From contig JASANG010003338.1 of the NCBI GenBank assembly GCA_030248215.1, forward strand, positions 124,001 through 188,000: 64,000 nt of DNA, given 5' to 3'. The stretch comes from Enoplolaimus lenunculus. Taxonomy: Eukaryota; Nematoda; Enoplea; Enoplida; Thoracostomopsidae. Position numbers and translations under genes: made by a program. Position 1 is the first letter of the stretch; every line of letters begins with the position of its first letter. Of the stretch, positions 25,601 through 35,668 are shown piece after piece. A model generated the notes under the pieces. The model made no database searches, was not told where the DNA came from, and was given only the letters and a program-made list of their open reading frames with translations.

Positions 25601-26934
25601 GGTATTTTGTGCCGTACAATTTCTGTTCCGTCAGTGTTAAATTTTTATATCATGTACGGGCCCGTGAATTGACCACGACCTACGTTTCTCTTAATTGTAA
25701 TTTTAGACAAATACGACTCTTTAAAACGTAAAATTTTGAACTGATGAAAGTAACGGATTTACAGAGACGCATTTATGTCTTTAAACCATTTCAAAATTAT
25801 GTGATAGTTGTCTATTTTAAACCGACCGTGTTCAATGTGTGTCATTTGATATGAATGAGCTTTCTAAAATTGCAGCATGTAATTTAAACTAAAAATCTTT
25901 AAACAAGATTTTATATAATTATAATTTCCACGTCGTCTTCACTTAAACCGTTTACGTGTTCATGATTTCTCGAACACGTCTGGTATAATTGTTGCGTGTC
26001 CTGGAGTCGTGTTGTAGTAAACTTGAACTTTGTACCATCATTAATATTTTGCAAAATCGTAAAATGCGCTGTTACAAACTACGTTAGTTTACGTAGTCCA
26101 CGACTATTAGGATTGGTCTATGGTTTAGCTTGTGTGTATTGGAATTGTGTAAAATTTCGAAATGAACGGTTTGGAATGGGTACCAGTTTTCTCCATACAG
26201 CCACAGTCTTTATTGTGGCTGATGCATTATTTCCTTGAATCTAGTTCATTATATGTATTTTGTGTCCGAGTTCTCTCATTTACGGGTAGAAAAAGCTTTT
26301 GGTTTTTTAGAAATGCAGGTAAGATCAGGTGGTCGACGAACCAGTTCTGCCAAAGTTCATCCGTCCGTAATAAAATGTGCAAGCAAAGAAAATGCGGAAA
26401 AGGTAAGTATTTGAGGTAGTAAATGCAGTAAGCTGCGATGGAAATTTAAATGCGTACACAGTATGAGTCAGCTGATGCTATGTATATGCTTTCACTCAGT
26501 TTGCGACCAAATATCCGGTTCAACCGCAAAATACCACATGGCTCCGATTGCGAAATTCTAAGTTGCCGGATATTTTTATCGCTGGAAAAGTATAACATCA
26601 CTTTGAATTATAATATTTATGACCAAATTCAGAATGTTTCACAATATTTCAGAAATTGGTTAATACTAATACCCTTGTAGGAACAAAATTAACGAATTAG
26701 CATGCTCCAGTATCTTTGGGCTATTCAGTCATTCCCTGGTTTCTGTAACTTAGAACTTCTCGCAGCATCAAGTTATATTCTGTTTTTATTATACGGTAAT
26801 ATTGTTGTGGTTTAGATTGTTTAACTGTGCATTGCAACTTCTAGCTTTCGGAAACAATTAGGGCTGCGAAATCCCGGTATGATGATGCAAAGAGAAGTTT
26901 ATTTGCTGCAGAAGATTTCGGTGTTTACGCGTAA
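36..26934 (+). CDS. VPS13D: VPS13D, C-terminal half (42 exons, 5' end outside window)
   Basis: Bridge-like lipid-transfer protein. In the known family it works at contacts between the ER and mitochondria or peroxisomes and is needed for mitochondrial shape and clearance. I chained 42 GT-AG exons whose reading phases all agree, apart from one gap between 14198 and 14794; together they give about 6.1 kb of coding sequence ending in TAA at 26932-26934. Assignment to VPS13D rather than VPS13A/B/C rests on the recalled human protein: THGVSNSAAK is matched here by AHGVSNSAAK, ADFLGNP-type by VDFLGNPLGLFNDV, VYNIGID by VYNIGIE, DYAWDEP by DYAWDDP, and a ricin-like lectin insert with QxW motifs (SQLW, TQIW) is present. 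Domain order is: end of the beta-groove, VAB repeats, ricin-like insert, ATG2_C/VPS13_C region, and C-terminal PH-like domain. The N-terminal chorein motif and UBA domain must lie upstream. Exon coordinates are given in the five block entries. Confidence 0.95.
286..938. repeat. VPS13D intron with unclassified dispersed repeat (about 350-850)
   Basis: The intron between the first two exons. It contains repeated GAATCCGAATCCG motifs (650-700) also seen near 20880-20935. A 15-base near-identical direct repeat (GCAGAAGAGATWACA) occurs around 394 and 834, so the 440 bp between may be an insertion. A 110-codon open frame on the minus strand (350-682) lies inside it; its protein resembles nothing I know. 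Confidence 0.35.
4619..6186. other. VPS13D intron, 1.57 kb, nothing recognised
   Basis: AT-rich intronic sequence between the 4430-4618 and 6187-6343 exons. I saw no exon-like frame, tRNA-like promoter or terminal inverted repeat. A short GGAGCGTAGCCAGG-like motif near 5949-5963 resembles the end of a dispersed element seen elsewhere (for example 34709). The intron of 3313-4429 just upstream is similar, with an ACCGGAACCGG-type motif near 3985-4000. Confidence 0.5.
6187..13500 (+). CDS. VPS13D: VPS13D block B: VAB (VPS13 adaptor-binding) domain
   Basis: Exons: 6187-6343, 6541-6649, 7083-7287, 7625-7756, 8216-8372, 8554-8803, 9200-9386, 9631-9813, 11813-11878, 12152-12252, 12588-12722 and 13362-13500. 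Phases chain without error. The block opens with LNIDYYNRNLSVWEPLLEPW, a hallmark just before the adaptor-binding domain. It continues with repeat hallmarks PFVISNDTGSELWF, GWNETTPVAVDRVGTFF, LLPPLIIHNLLPVELHFAI, PFWIVNKSGIPLIVKQE, AAGQFEEHETARSMIP and VYNIGIETRS. In known VPS13 proteins this domain binds organelle adaptors; for VPS13D the reported partner is the mitochondrial GTPase Miro. Donor choice at 12723 (GTAGGT) is forced, because an in-frame stop follows immediately. The exon at 8216 uses a weak TTTTAAG acceptor, chosen because an upstream TTTTAG leads to a stop in phase. Confidence 0.92.
9814..11812. other. VPS13D intron, 2.0 kb, with a GC-rich repeat near its 3' end
   Basis: The longest VPS13D intron. 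It is mostly AT-rich sequence without coding signal. At about 11640-11785 it holds a GC-rich patch with repeated CGCGGTT and GCGACTACGATCGCG motifs, related to patches at 16605-16770 and 21075-21330 (see that repeat entry). No gene was found on either strand. Confidence 0.5.
11640..11785. repeat. Dispersed GCGATCGC-rich repeat, copy 1
   Basis: A GC-rich island in an AT-rich intron, full of CGCGGTT, AACCGCG and CGATCGCG words. Two further copies lie at 16605-16770 and 21075-21330. They share ACAGTCACGGACA near one end and GCAGTAACCG inside. All three lie in VPS13D introns. No terminal repeats or target duplication were established, so the family is unclassified. Confidence 0.5.
14035..17755 (+). 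CDS. VPS13D: VPS13D block C: end of VAB plus ricin-like lectin insert
   Basis: Exons: 14035-14198, 14794-14866, 15223-15382, 15813-15888, 16216-16413, 16984-17116, 17297-17418 and 17693-17755. The first exon holds SMPWHWPRQDRDLLLCIRRA. The second reads VPVLYNQRGLSDSHLK and joins in phase 1 to VDYAWDDPRLHPIITLTV. The next exons carry LSQLWCMGPTGTL, EPLMLRRRDEYRDMTQIWFF and NRLRCKLDNLYVH, the QxW-type ricin-B-like module I know only from VPS13D among VPS13 paralogues, and then RQRARPGSGVLNV. The 14198 donor is phase 2 but the 14794 acceptor needs phase 0, so about 40 residues present in human VPS13D here (strand ending FRIDNFSK) are not accounted for. An unrecognised exon with length 1 mod 3 must exist, or the gene is altered here. 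Confidence 0.88.
16605..16770. repeat. Dispersed GCGATCGC-rich repeat, copy 2
   Basis: Starts with CAGTCACGGACAATTG and contains GGTCGCAGTAACCGTAGCG and several CGATCGC-like palindromes. It shares these with 21075-21330 (ACAGTCACGGACAAAG, GGCCGCAGTAACCG). It lies in the intron between the VPS13D exons 16216-16413 and 16984-17116. Confidence 0.5.
18050..22799 (+). CDS. VPS13D: VPS13D block D: VPS13_C / ATG2_C-type region
   Basis: Exons: 18050-18205, 18556-18693, 19048-19175, 19741-19858, 19995-20118, 20603-20772, 21469-21550, 21780-21907, 22254-22398 and 22679-22799. All phases chain. Diagnostic stretches are NDGIGLSVISSLPEEIVYL, MDNQLLNALRWPCLFIPP, GSMRLSCRKLYLSVITSPI, YKILGTVDFLGNPLGLFN, GGFVAGLAHGVSNSAAK, GVKGFGIGILGGTTSIV and GFGKGVVGTVTKPVQGLLD. 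The glycine-rich amphipathic helices resemble the ATG2 C-terminal region, which in the family associates with lipid droplets or membranes and sits at the acceptor end of the lipid bridge. The match to human VPS13D is close here, including the Asn-Arg-His-Gln-like MDERHQ segment. The 19995 exon is read from ACAAGTAAGC as donor in phase 1. Confidence 0.94.
20236..20390 (+). repeat. Dispersed repeat shared with 39917-40110 (inverted)
   Basis: Contains AACCAGTTGAAACAAAAACC, a CGCCGAAGTTTT block and CACTCGCGAGTTT-like sequence, ending with GGGGAGCC...CCTCTGTCTGC-like words. The reverse complement of 39917-40110 contains the same blocks in the same order. It lies within a VPS13D intron. The element type is unknown, and no coding remnant was seen. 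Confidence 0.6.
21075..21330. repeat. Dispersed GCGATCGC-rich repeat, copy 3
   Basis: The longest copy of the family. It begins ACAGTCACGGACAAAGTT and carries TCTCAAACCGCGATTG (compare TCTCAAACCGCGTTTG in copy 1) and GGCCGCAGTAACCG. It lies in the VPS13D intron between exons 20603-20772 and 21469-21550. The open frame across it (21151-21408) is Arg/Ser-rich repeat translation and not a gene. Confidence 0.5.
23074..26934 (+). CDS. VPS13D: VPS13D block E: Ser/Pro linker and C-terminal PH-like domain
   Basis: Exons: 23074-23336, 24494-24709, 26311-26402 and 26845-26934, ending in TAA. The first exon is low-complexity and phospho-site-like (HHPDSPDSCRG, SGSETPPETPESGENT), while human VPS13D passes almost directly into the PH-like fold. 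The second exon gives the strands HHVLAFITTDNVYFLRQ, RVLLTVHYGSLASC and TGHQYWVVEMQV. The last two give VIKCASKENAEK and a helical end, ETIRAAKSRYDDAKRSLF, then a stop, matching the helix that closes the human protein. The introns of 1.16 kb (23337-24493) and 1.6 kb (24710-26310) contain no recognised exon. Phases are 2, 1, 1, 0, in agreement throughout. Confidence 0.88.
24906..24984. repeat. Perfect-like hairpin, 30-bp arms
   Basis: The left arm ATTGGAATTGAAC...TTTAATTTCGTT pairs with the right arm AACGAAATTAAAGTTCAATT, separated by a short AT-rich loop. It lies in the VPS13D intron 24710-26310. It may be a solo foldback remnant. Confidence 0.6.
25320..25640. repeat. CCGGAGCCGGAGGT-family dispersed repeat
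   Basis: Contains CACCTCCGGCTCCAGCAAG and GACCTCCGGCTCCGACTC, then CCGGTATTTTTTTCCGGTAT. The same words recur at 31040-31370, 32340-32500 and 51050-51770, and a related AGGGTGCAACCGGA start appears at 51051 and 63901. This is an interspersed repeat with no coding capacity seen. This copy is in the last long VPS13D intron. Confidence 0.5.
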
Positions 26935-27117
26935 AATAAGTATATTTATGTAAATTTTGTATTTAACTTATTAAAATGTATTATATTGTATTTGATATAG
27001 TTTATTACAGCTGTTGCTGACTCTGGCCATAAAAATTAAAGCGTTTATAGTATGATATAAGTATATGTTTCCAATTTGCTCATTATTTCCAGTACATGCA
27101 ATTAAGTTAGGTGTTTG

Positions 27118-27123
27118 AATAAA
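27118..27123 (+). terminator. Candidate poly(A) signal for VPS13D
   Basis: AATAAA lies about 185 bp after the VPS13D stop codon, in an AT-rich context. It is the first canonical hexamer found downstream. Inference only. Confidence 0.4.
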
Positions 27124-28351
27124 CAGACTTAAATTGGCCACAATATATTATTATTATTACACGCTCAGTATTCTACTTGATTTGTGGTTTTAATTACTTG
27201 GATTGATTATGTCTTTCTACTATATCTATTTTTTGGGTTCATATAGAAGAATGCTACAGATATAATATAATGGTATTTCCTCGTATTTACAAGCGCAAGC
27301 ATAAGTTGCAGCGTCATTAATATGCAATGTGAAGATAGTTCAGTTTCTATGCGGTATTAAACATTACAATTACATGGCTAGGACGTAATATGAATTTTCT
27401 CTGTTATTTTCCGACTGCTAAAAACCGCTCGTTATGCTGGTAACACGTTACTGTTGGTGCATCGAGCACATACAACATATCTATCTTGTTTTGAACAGCC
27501 CGATGCTCGAGTTATGGACAAAGCGCTAAATGTCTGGTGCTTTTCTAGCTATCTGCGGTCATTTGACAGTTTTACCGAACTCTGTGCGGACGTATAGAGT
27601 TTATTGGAACAGAAATTGTTTTGTTCATGCCCGGTTCTGCAGTTTGTACTGAAAAAACCGTTTGTGTAAAGGTTACTGAATGTTTGGAGAAAACTATGTT
27701 TATGTCCAAGGGATAAAGAAATAGGGGGCGGACGTTTTTTGCGATAATCGAAAATGTCCACATAGAGATTAGATATAACTATAAGAGGCCAAAAATAAAC
27801 TCTATGGAGGCTGTTCGTAGTGCCAGGTGTACGAACAATAACGTATGAGTGAAGTTATATTATTAAATAGCATCTTTGGTAATTGTAAGTTACTCGCGAG
27901 CGTTGCGAAGCCATTCAGAGCACTTTGGTATTTCAGAGCACTTTGGTATTCAATGCAATCATTACTTGGGTTTCTTGTATATATAACCAATTGCTAACAG
28001 GTATGGCACAAAACGTGGCCTGAGCTGCTCTAGTATTTTATTAATTTTTGTGTATATAATTTAAATGGTCAATGTTGCTTTAAGGCCCTAATTGAAGATT
28101 AACCATATTCTTAACTCTAACCCATACCTAGGCGTCGAAAAAGTGTAAAGCTAAGCCTAAGCCTAAAGCGTAAGCAAAAACTATGGTCTAAAATATAAAC
28201 CTGCTTTTTGCAGTGCCACAAAAACAGACGGGGCTAAAAGTAATGGGCCGTTTACACTATAAACTGAATTGTATATATATTTAAGGTTTATTGTTTGGAC
28301 AGTAAATTTATTTTATTTTGTTACATACCTACATCTTGAAGAGAGCATAGC

Positions 28352-28626
28352 TTAACCCTTTCTCACATGAATATTTTCTATTTCCCCTGAGACCTACTTT
28401 TATGCTAGGATTCGAACTCCAGTGACTGGAGTGGGAGGCGTATACCATCACCACGCAGCTATAGGAGCTTGACGCTCGAGCACGAGGGGGATCTCATGTC
28501 TTGTGGTGATTTAGCACTACGTATATATACGTGTTGCAATTGTTAACCACGGTGCGATATATACTAACTAACGTATATACCTTGCGCTGAGTTGCCTATA
28601 GGCAACTCAATGTGAGAAGGGGTTAA
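28352..28626 (-). mobile_element. TTAA-flanked miniature element with internal tRNA-like promoter, copy 1
   Basis: The core of 267 bp (28356-28622) begins CCCTTTCTCACAT and ends ATGTGAGAAGGGG, giving inverted termini of about 13 bp. It is flanked on both sides by TTAA. TTAA target duplication plus CCC termini is the signature of piggyBac-type transposons. On the minus strand it holds a box A-like TAGCTGCGTGG (28451-28461) and a box B-like GGAGTTCGAATCCT (28407-28420), spaced as in a tRNA gene. It encodes no protein, so it would be non-autonomous. Near-identical copies are at 35398-35668 and 38084-38359. Confidence 0.8.
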
Positions 28627-28736
28627 ACATGTTAAAACGGAAACATGCGGGTTGTGAAAAAGTTTCTTGTATGGTTGGCTTTTCTCGTATGTTATTGGAG
28701 TCGCGGATCATTGCCTTAATAGGAAACGGACTGCAG

Positions 28737-28909
28737 GTTCCAACAAAATACTGTGGTGCAGAACAGAATTAGTGTGGAAAGTGAAAGTCGAATCATCAAG
28801 TGATTTCCTAACTGGATACAGACCAAAATTAATAATTAGTCCACAAAACAAATTCAGTTTTAAGACTGCTATTAAGTGTGGTGCTGCTGGTTACGTCCAT
28901 TTCGCAACT
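28737..28909 (+). CDS. Candidate orphan exon, unknown protein
   Basis: An open stretch between CTGCAG at 28731-28736 and a consensus GTAAGT donor at 28910. It reads about 57 residues, including WKVKVESSSDFLTGYRPKLI and SPQNKFSFKTAIKC, with a balanced, protein-like composition unlike the surrounding AT-rich translation. I do not recognise a family; a beta-sandwich-like pattern of alternating hydrophobics is visible. No partner exons were found nearby on the + strand. It may be a decayed gene fragment, a lone captured exon, or chance. Confidence 0.25.
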
Positions 28910-30111
28910 GTAAGTGAAATTGCAATTAGTTTTACAAAAATTTTGTCGTTCCGCTTTAGCTGTATATATTGGACATTGGTATAATTTTTATGAAAAGAAT
29001 GTCCAAAGCCAAACCCAAGACTTATAAAACTTTTGACACACATTTGATAAAATTAGCAAATCATTTATCTAGGTACCTAAATTTTTTCCACTTATGAATC
29101 TACGTATTACGAGTGTCATAACTAAATTTCCCTTTTGAATATAGTATAAATATATACTACTTGAAATTTAAATTTCTTGTAGTTAGAAATATATTTATGC
29201 AAATGTTCGGTCGGAAACGGAAACGTATAGGATATAATTCATCGTTCGAAATCATTTTGTTACTTAATTTTCTAGTCCGCGAAAATTATGTTATCTGCAT
29301 ATCATATCGTGATATTTGATTTAAATTTGGAATATATGATATTCGCATAAATGCCGCGTGTTGTCATTTGATATTGGCGAGGCACTTGTGTACGACAATC
29401 ACTTGAGAGCAGTGATAGTTTTGGACGCCAATTCGGGTTACCCCATTTGTAAACATGTATATACCTCGCATTTGATGACCGAAATTTTTAGGCTTGATAA
29501 ATTTTTACCACCAAGCAAATTTATATCGAAATTCTGTTTCTTAATTTTGCATCATTTTTGCGCCGGTATTCCTGCCAATGTTAACTTTTAGGGGCGTAGC
29601 ATTACTAATTTATAAATTATGGATCGGATCAGACAAAAGACGATCCGATCCACATCAATAATAAGCCAATTCAGTGAATTCTTATTTTAAAGCTTAAAAC
29701 AGTTAAATGTCTGTGTAATTTTTCATCTAAAGTTCAAATGTTACCCCGAAAATTTGGACTGTTGTGTTTATCTCTAAATGTCCCCTGCATTTTGAAGCAA
29801 AACCTGTCTGCCCATGAGTACCCAAGAGTTAGCAATTTCGGCGTGATGGATGTTTCTGGCTTACAAGTCAATTTTGGCTTGGCCTCAATCAATTGCAACT
29901 TAATAAGGAAACCCTAATTAATAACCTTTTCTAAACCTTGAAAACTTGAGTCTGACATTTTAGTCCAAGGGCTAGAAACAATACACTACAATGCATATCG
30001 TTTGCGTCATTTCATTCACAGTACAGACAATGTCTTAAATGAAAAACAATAGACGCATTCACTCTCTAAAAGCCTAAACAAACTTGATTTTAAGCTTAAG
30101 CGAATTCTGGC

Positions 30112-30564
30112 TACTGTAGTGATCCGAATAAGCGTGGGGGAGGGTAATAGGAGAGGTGGTCTCCATTTGGAGTCCCAATCAATAAGTGTCCATATCCATA
30201 ATAGGAGCCTATAACCAGACAGAGTCCGTAAACCCGAATTAGAGCCCATAAAAGTTAATTATTCCTAATTGCACTGCATAAATGACTCCAGGCTCTAATA
30301 ATTTGAGTTCGAAACATTAAAGCATATTTAAGTGTTGAAAGTACTTACATTCCTAAGTATAACCTTGCATTATCGCTCAAACTTTTGAAACAAGCCAAAT
30401 AAACGTTTAAATCCAAGGGATCGTTGCAATACCAGATATATATCAGTAACGGATTGCGGCCGAGGGCGGGCTAAAATAAACAGTCTGCAACCGAGTAACA
30501 TATGCACCTCTGGAGAAGCCAAATAAATATCAGTCTTCCCCCTCTTATCCGGGTCTCTACAGTA
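30112..30564 (+). mobile_element. TACTGTAGTGACCC inverted-repeat element (MITE), copy a
   Basis: Starts TACTGTAGTGATCCGAATAA and ends GGGTCTCTACAGTA, with TA at each outer edge. Interior landmarks shared with the other copies are CGGATATATATC, CAAATAAATATCAGTC and AATTATTCCTAATT. The 453-bp length, terminal inverted repeats and lack of coding sequence indicate a non-autonomous DNA transposon. The superfamily is not assigned; a TA target would fit Tc1/mariner-like elements. Confidence 0.8.
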
Positions 30565-31039
30565 CGCATAATTTTTTGGGCTGCACTTGTTACTTAAATT
30601 TAAGTTAAACTCGTCTGATGGCTAAATATTTATAAATTATTTACAAATTTAGTTAAAAGTTGCAAAGTGGGTTCAACAAAACTGAAAATGAGCGAGATTC
30701 TAATGGTGATGTATTGACTGCATATTACCTTTGCTTCCAATGTCTTTAATGAAAGAGTAAGTACTGAGCACGTCAAATTTGCAGAAGGTGAATTGCGATA
30801 ACATCACCGGATCAGCCTTAAGTTCAAAACGTATACCTATCCGGGTTAAAAAGCCGCTTGGTAATGGCACAAACTATGCCCACGATATTTATTGTTTAAT
30901 ATACCTTTGGAAGGTTCAGGCGAAAAAGTCGAGCCGTGTTGCTACAGACACCTCTGGCTGATTAAAAATGTTTTGTATGTCTGTATATGAGGAAAAACGT
31001 TTAACGGTTGTTACTATAAACAAGATGCAACAACAAATG

Positions 31040-31370
31040 TGACTTCGGCTCCGGCAAAATTTTTGTCGTTCTTTCTGGTACATGCGGTAGCAAAATTTTT
31101 CGTATGTTTTGTAATAACGTTGTACTGCTCAGCTTCGGTATTTGCGTCTAAACTGTAGTGCTTCAAGTAATTGCCGCAATTCTTCAAAAAGTAAAGTTAA
31201 AAACTTATTTTTCGCAGTACTTAAAACATGATTGTTAAAATTTGCAAATTTATCATCGTTTTTATTAATTACTAATTTTCTTTCAGCTCCGGTGCTTCTC
31301 CATCCTTGCCAAAATTGTTTAACCTCTGGTTCCGGCTGTGTTTTTTATTTCCGGTGCCAGGGTATGGTTA
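31040..31370. repeat. CCGGAGCCGGAGGT-family dispersed repeat, second copy
   Basis: Bounded roughly by GACTTCGGCTCCGGCAAAAT and CTCCGGTTCCGGCTGTG-like sequence. It contains several CTCCGGCTCCGG words also found at 25320-25640, 32340-32500 and 51050-51770. A shorter patch at 32440-32480 (CACCTCCGGCTCCGAC) belongs to the same family. Confidence 0.45.
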
Positions 31371-34300
31371 TACTACGTATACATTTTTGCGTTATATCGT
31401 TATTTTAACATGAAACGGAAAGTGATGCCAAATATTTTGAATTTTGGGCAAAACTGCAACCTCTAGACGTCGTTTTCTATTTTGATTCTGTATCAAAATG
31501 ATTTATGGCCTGCTTTCATGCTTTTTTGTTGCCATTCTAAATGCAAAAATGAAAATTTGAAACGCACACGAGACACCGCGATATAATTTATGGTAATTTT
31601 GTAAAAGCTTAAGATTAAAAATTTAGCATTATATATTTTAGAACGAATTCAGCTTACAGTATTCGCACATGCGCACTGCTGTGAATGCTTGGTTATGAGA
31701 TATATGTTTCTTCCTTCATAGAATATGGCTGAATAAATATTTGTATGCTGAATTCATTTTAAAATCATTGCCTTCATAATGAACACATTGTTGCGCCGAA
31801 CCAGCAATATATGTACCCTGTGTGGTAAAGGAATGCTAAGTATGCGGATTCAATCGAAGTTTTAGTGATATTTTACCTTACAGATGTAAGCAGTGTGTGC
31901 GTTTTTGCTTTTCAAAATTACTTCTATATATGCAAACATTGCAGCAATAAACGCGTTTTCTTGGTTTCAAACCCATTTCAACGCTGAGTTTAAATACGGC
32001 GAATTCTGTTAGTTTGGTTGGGTATGTGAAGTAATATATATGACGTGTTCCAATCTCCTATTCAGGCCAAATAGCGATTGTGAGATGTCACAAAACACTG
32101 GAGTAAAATCTGATTGCTCGAGCGCAGGCCAAACTTTATGTTACATCAGATTGGCCTACGACATACACAAAGCGCAGTGTTTAAAAATTAGTATTCGTCG
32201 TTCTTGATTGTGTTTAAAACCAAAGGTAAAGCCATAAAGTCTTAAAAATTGATTTGTTGAATTTTGTAATCAAACGATTGCAGATTCCATTTACCAAGTA
32301 AAACTAGTAGATTACTGACGCCAGAATTGAACATTATTAGCTTAAAATTGCGCAGCCGGAAGTGACGAAAATAGACGCTAATTTTACCGGAAACAGAAAC
32401 AGATATGAGGCAGATACACTTTATTTTAACTGCCTAATTTCGCCTCCAGTCCTGTTTCACCTCCGGCTCCGACAATTCGCACTTGTATACACTCTGGTCA
32501 CATGCAGAAGTGCAAATCGGGTAATTTGTGACGTACGCATGAACCCACAATTACCCATGAAGAGTTCCTATCTAACCCATGCGAATAAGACTCATCACGA
32601 CCAAAGTCTTTTAAATTTGCTTCAACAGCATAAAACAAAACACTCATGCCAAACTGAAATTTATGATATTGTACGCCGTGGAATTATATTTAAGATATAA
32701 TAATCAAATCCTTACAAATCACACTGGATAAAGTTTGACGCGGGCCAGCCGTGAACCATTTAGATTCCCAAAATATAAACATGTGACCCATTGACCCATA
32801 TGTCCAACTGTGCTTTACAAGGCTACGGCACATAGTTCTTATGTATTTTACTGGCATTATTTTCTGACCACAGTGAACACCAATTGAATTACTAATTATT
32901 TATCTTTAGCCTAACATTTGTCATTCACAATTACCACGCGCGATAGCGTTGAGATAATATTTTGTGTCTCACCATATAAAAGCGCTTTATATATGTATAC
33001 CCAGTAGTATATGTTTTTAGTGCCATTTTTAATGATTAGTATTTGAAATATTGAAATGGTCGTACCTGGGCTTTTTATTCGATTTCAATCCGCTTTTGTT
33101 ACATTTTATGTACAATTTGAGAAATATGACGTTCCATGTGCTCAGATATGTATCTATAAAGGCCTGTCCTTTTTTCTCTATAGTATTTTTGAGGCCGCTG
33201 AGAGACCGTGTTTAACTATAATTCAAGATGATATGTTTTGGTTACTGTTTTTAATCCTACAACGACTGCGGTGTTATTAATATTAGACGGAGAAGCCGCT
33301 AATAACAGAAAAAGTTGAAACCCGTTTATTGTTTACCATGAAGTAGTGATGGATACAGAACGATGAGTTGAACTAAATGGCGTTATAATTTTGTTGAACT
33401 GATTTCTGAATTTCTTCTCAACAACACTACTATCCTTCCGACAAACTGGGCATAAGTGGCATAAGAATACAGAACAGGTTTTTACCACACTTTGGGAACT
33501 GTGTGTCAAATCGAACTATATAAGCATAACAGTCAATATCATTCAAATCATAACTTTTCAACCATTTTTACGCGTAACTTTAATTGATATCAAAAGGGAC
33601 AGTTTTTGGTTTCAAATGCTTTGAAGAAGTCATGTGGTTTTTGAGGCTGAGCTGAGTTTACCGTATGGATGAAGGACTACAATTATAGTACTTACTAAAC
33701 GTTATTGCACAGCTGCAATTCGAATATTTGGATATATTTCTTCAGTGACACGTATCAGATATATTTAATTTTGGAATGTTCGGTGACCAACTCTATATAC
33801 GCTGAAGCTAGACAAACAGGTTATCTCTTGGTATTTGAGGCAAGCCCATGTTCATGCTTGATTCATTTTTACTTCTTCACTTCAATGTCTCGAGATAGTG
33901 AGTCTAACTTCAGCGTATTTATTGGCCGTGTTTAGAATAAACAAGCGTGGTTTGCATTGAAAAACTACAATAAAACTTTGTTAAAACTTGTCCGGAGACA
34001 TTTTTCTAACTTTCCACCAAATGTTCTATAATCAAACCCAACAAAGTTTGGCGCCATAATTCAGCTTGTAGTATTTCTTTATCCAATAGTAACATCGAAA
34101 TGTAAACCTTTAAAATGAGTTGCGTTGAATAATAAAAAACTTTGAAATTGTCAGAGGCAGTCGTAGCAAAAACCGCAGGCGCCTCTGTTAATAATCTGTA
34201 CTGGAATTTCGCTGTGAAAAATTGCTGAGTTTTGCACACTTTAATTTGAAAATGTGCTCTGAGGGTTTATATGAAAGTTTGCTGCTTCCGGGGTACATAT

Positions 34301-34881
34301 ATATTTTTTTTGAATAAATGCTGCTTCCAGGGAACATATCTATATGAAAATATTTCCGCTCCCGGGGCACATCTTTATATGAAAATATGCCCATATTGTT
34401 AGTGTTGTGCAGTTACCACTTTGTAATGGCTGACCACCTCCTGTTTCATACTAGTATTATCCCATAAGCTTTAATTGAAGACAGTTTACCGCATTGTTTC
34501 TAAATATTTTATATACATCTTTGCAAAATTTTGCCAATCACTCTCCCTTTATGCAATTAACACAACGAAACATTTAATGATCAAAATATTGGCCCATGCT
34601 AGGCTTAGTTCCGTCCTGCTGTCCCGTTACAACAAGCAAGTGTACAGCGTAGGCAAAACTAACGATCAAAACATGCATGCTTACGTATAAATTTATTTAT
34701 ACTCAATAAACAGGGGCGTAGCCAGCGGTTTTCAGTTTTCAACTGCTCACCGTTTGGGATTTTAATTTTATATATCATTGGAACAGCTAAAAGTTGTAAT
34801 GCGGTATATAACTGTTTTTGGCGTTTTAGTGTTAGAATTGTTTAATGTTTGGGACTTGAAGGCGACATCCCCCTTCCTGTA

Positions 34882-35091
34882 TACACTGTAAAAATGGGGA
34901 GTCAAATTGACTCTCTCGGAAATAGGCTTTTCTTGACTACACAAACAGTCAAATTCGACTCCGCCAGAGTCAAACGTGCGACATAATCAATCGAATTTGA
35001 CTCTGATGAAGTCGAATTTGACTCAGGTTGTGTAGTCAGGAGAAGCCTATTTCCGAGAAAGTCAATTTGACTCCCCATTTTTAACAGTGTA
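34882..35091. mobile_element. Long-palindrome foldback element, GTCAAATTGACTC family, copy 1
   Basis: The 210-bp element starts TACACTGTAAAAATGGGGAG and ends with its near-perfect reverse complement. The arms extend about 80-95 bp each, leaving almost no loop. Within the arms are further small palindromes (GTCAAATTGAC, GACTCCGCCAGAGTC), so the element is symmetric at two scales. A shorter relative is at 48704-48832 and a fragment at 39221-39265. There is no coding capacity; it is a foldback-type MITE. Confidence 0.85.
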
Positions 35092-35397
35092 GGGTCTCTT
35101 GAATTACATGGATTTGGGGGAAGTAGGCTAGTAAATTTATGTATATAAAATAGCCAAGGGTGTGGCTAGGGTTTTTTCATCTGTCAACTAGGCCCGTTTG
35201 GGCTTAGGAATTTAGTTGAGTATACTGTGTTCGTTAACCTACTCCTAAAAATTTTGTATCCGGCTCTATTTACATTACATCTATATATTTCTGAAATTTT
35301 GCGGAAATTACTCCTGACCCGTTAATAAAATTTGAAACAGTAGGCACAACTCGCAGCTATCACAAACAAACAAAAGTTAAACCTAAAACTAACTTCA

Positions 35398-35668
35398 TTA
35401 ACCCTTTCTCACATGAATATTTTCTATTCCCCTGAGACCTACTTTTATGCTAGGATTCGAACTCCAGTGACTGGAGTGGGAGGCGTATATCATCACCACT
35501 CAGCTATAGGAGCTTGACCCTCGAGCCCGAGGGGGCTCTCACGTCTTGTGGTGATTTAGTACTATGTATACGTGTTGCAATTGTTAAACACGGTGCGATA
35601 TATACTATTTAACGTTTATACACTGCGCTGGAGTTGCCTACAGGCAACTCAATGTGAGAAGGGGTTAT
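35398..35668 (-). mobile_element. TTAA-flanked element with tRNA-like promoter, copy 2
   Basis: Core 35402-35664 (263 bp). TTAA is intact on the left and changed to TTAT on the right. Same termini and orientation as copy 1. The minus strand has a stronger box A (TAGCTGAGTGG) and box B (GGAGTTCGAATCCT). The conserved end ATAGGCAACTCAATGTGAGA has a one-base difference here. Differences between copies are scattered, so the copies are not brand new. Confidence 0.8.
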
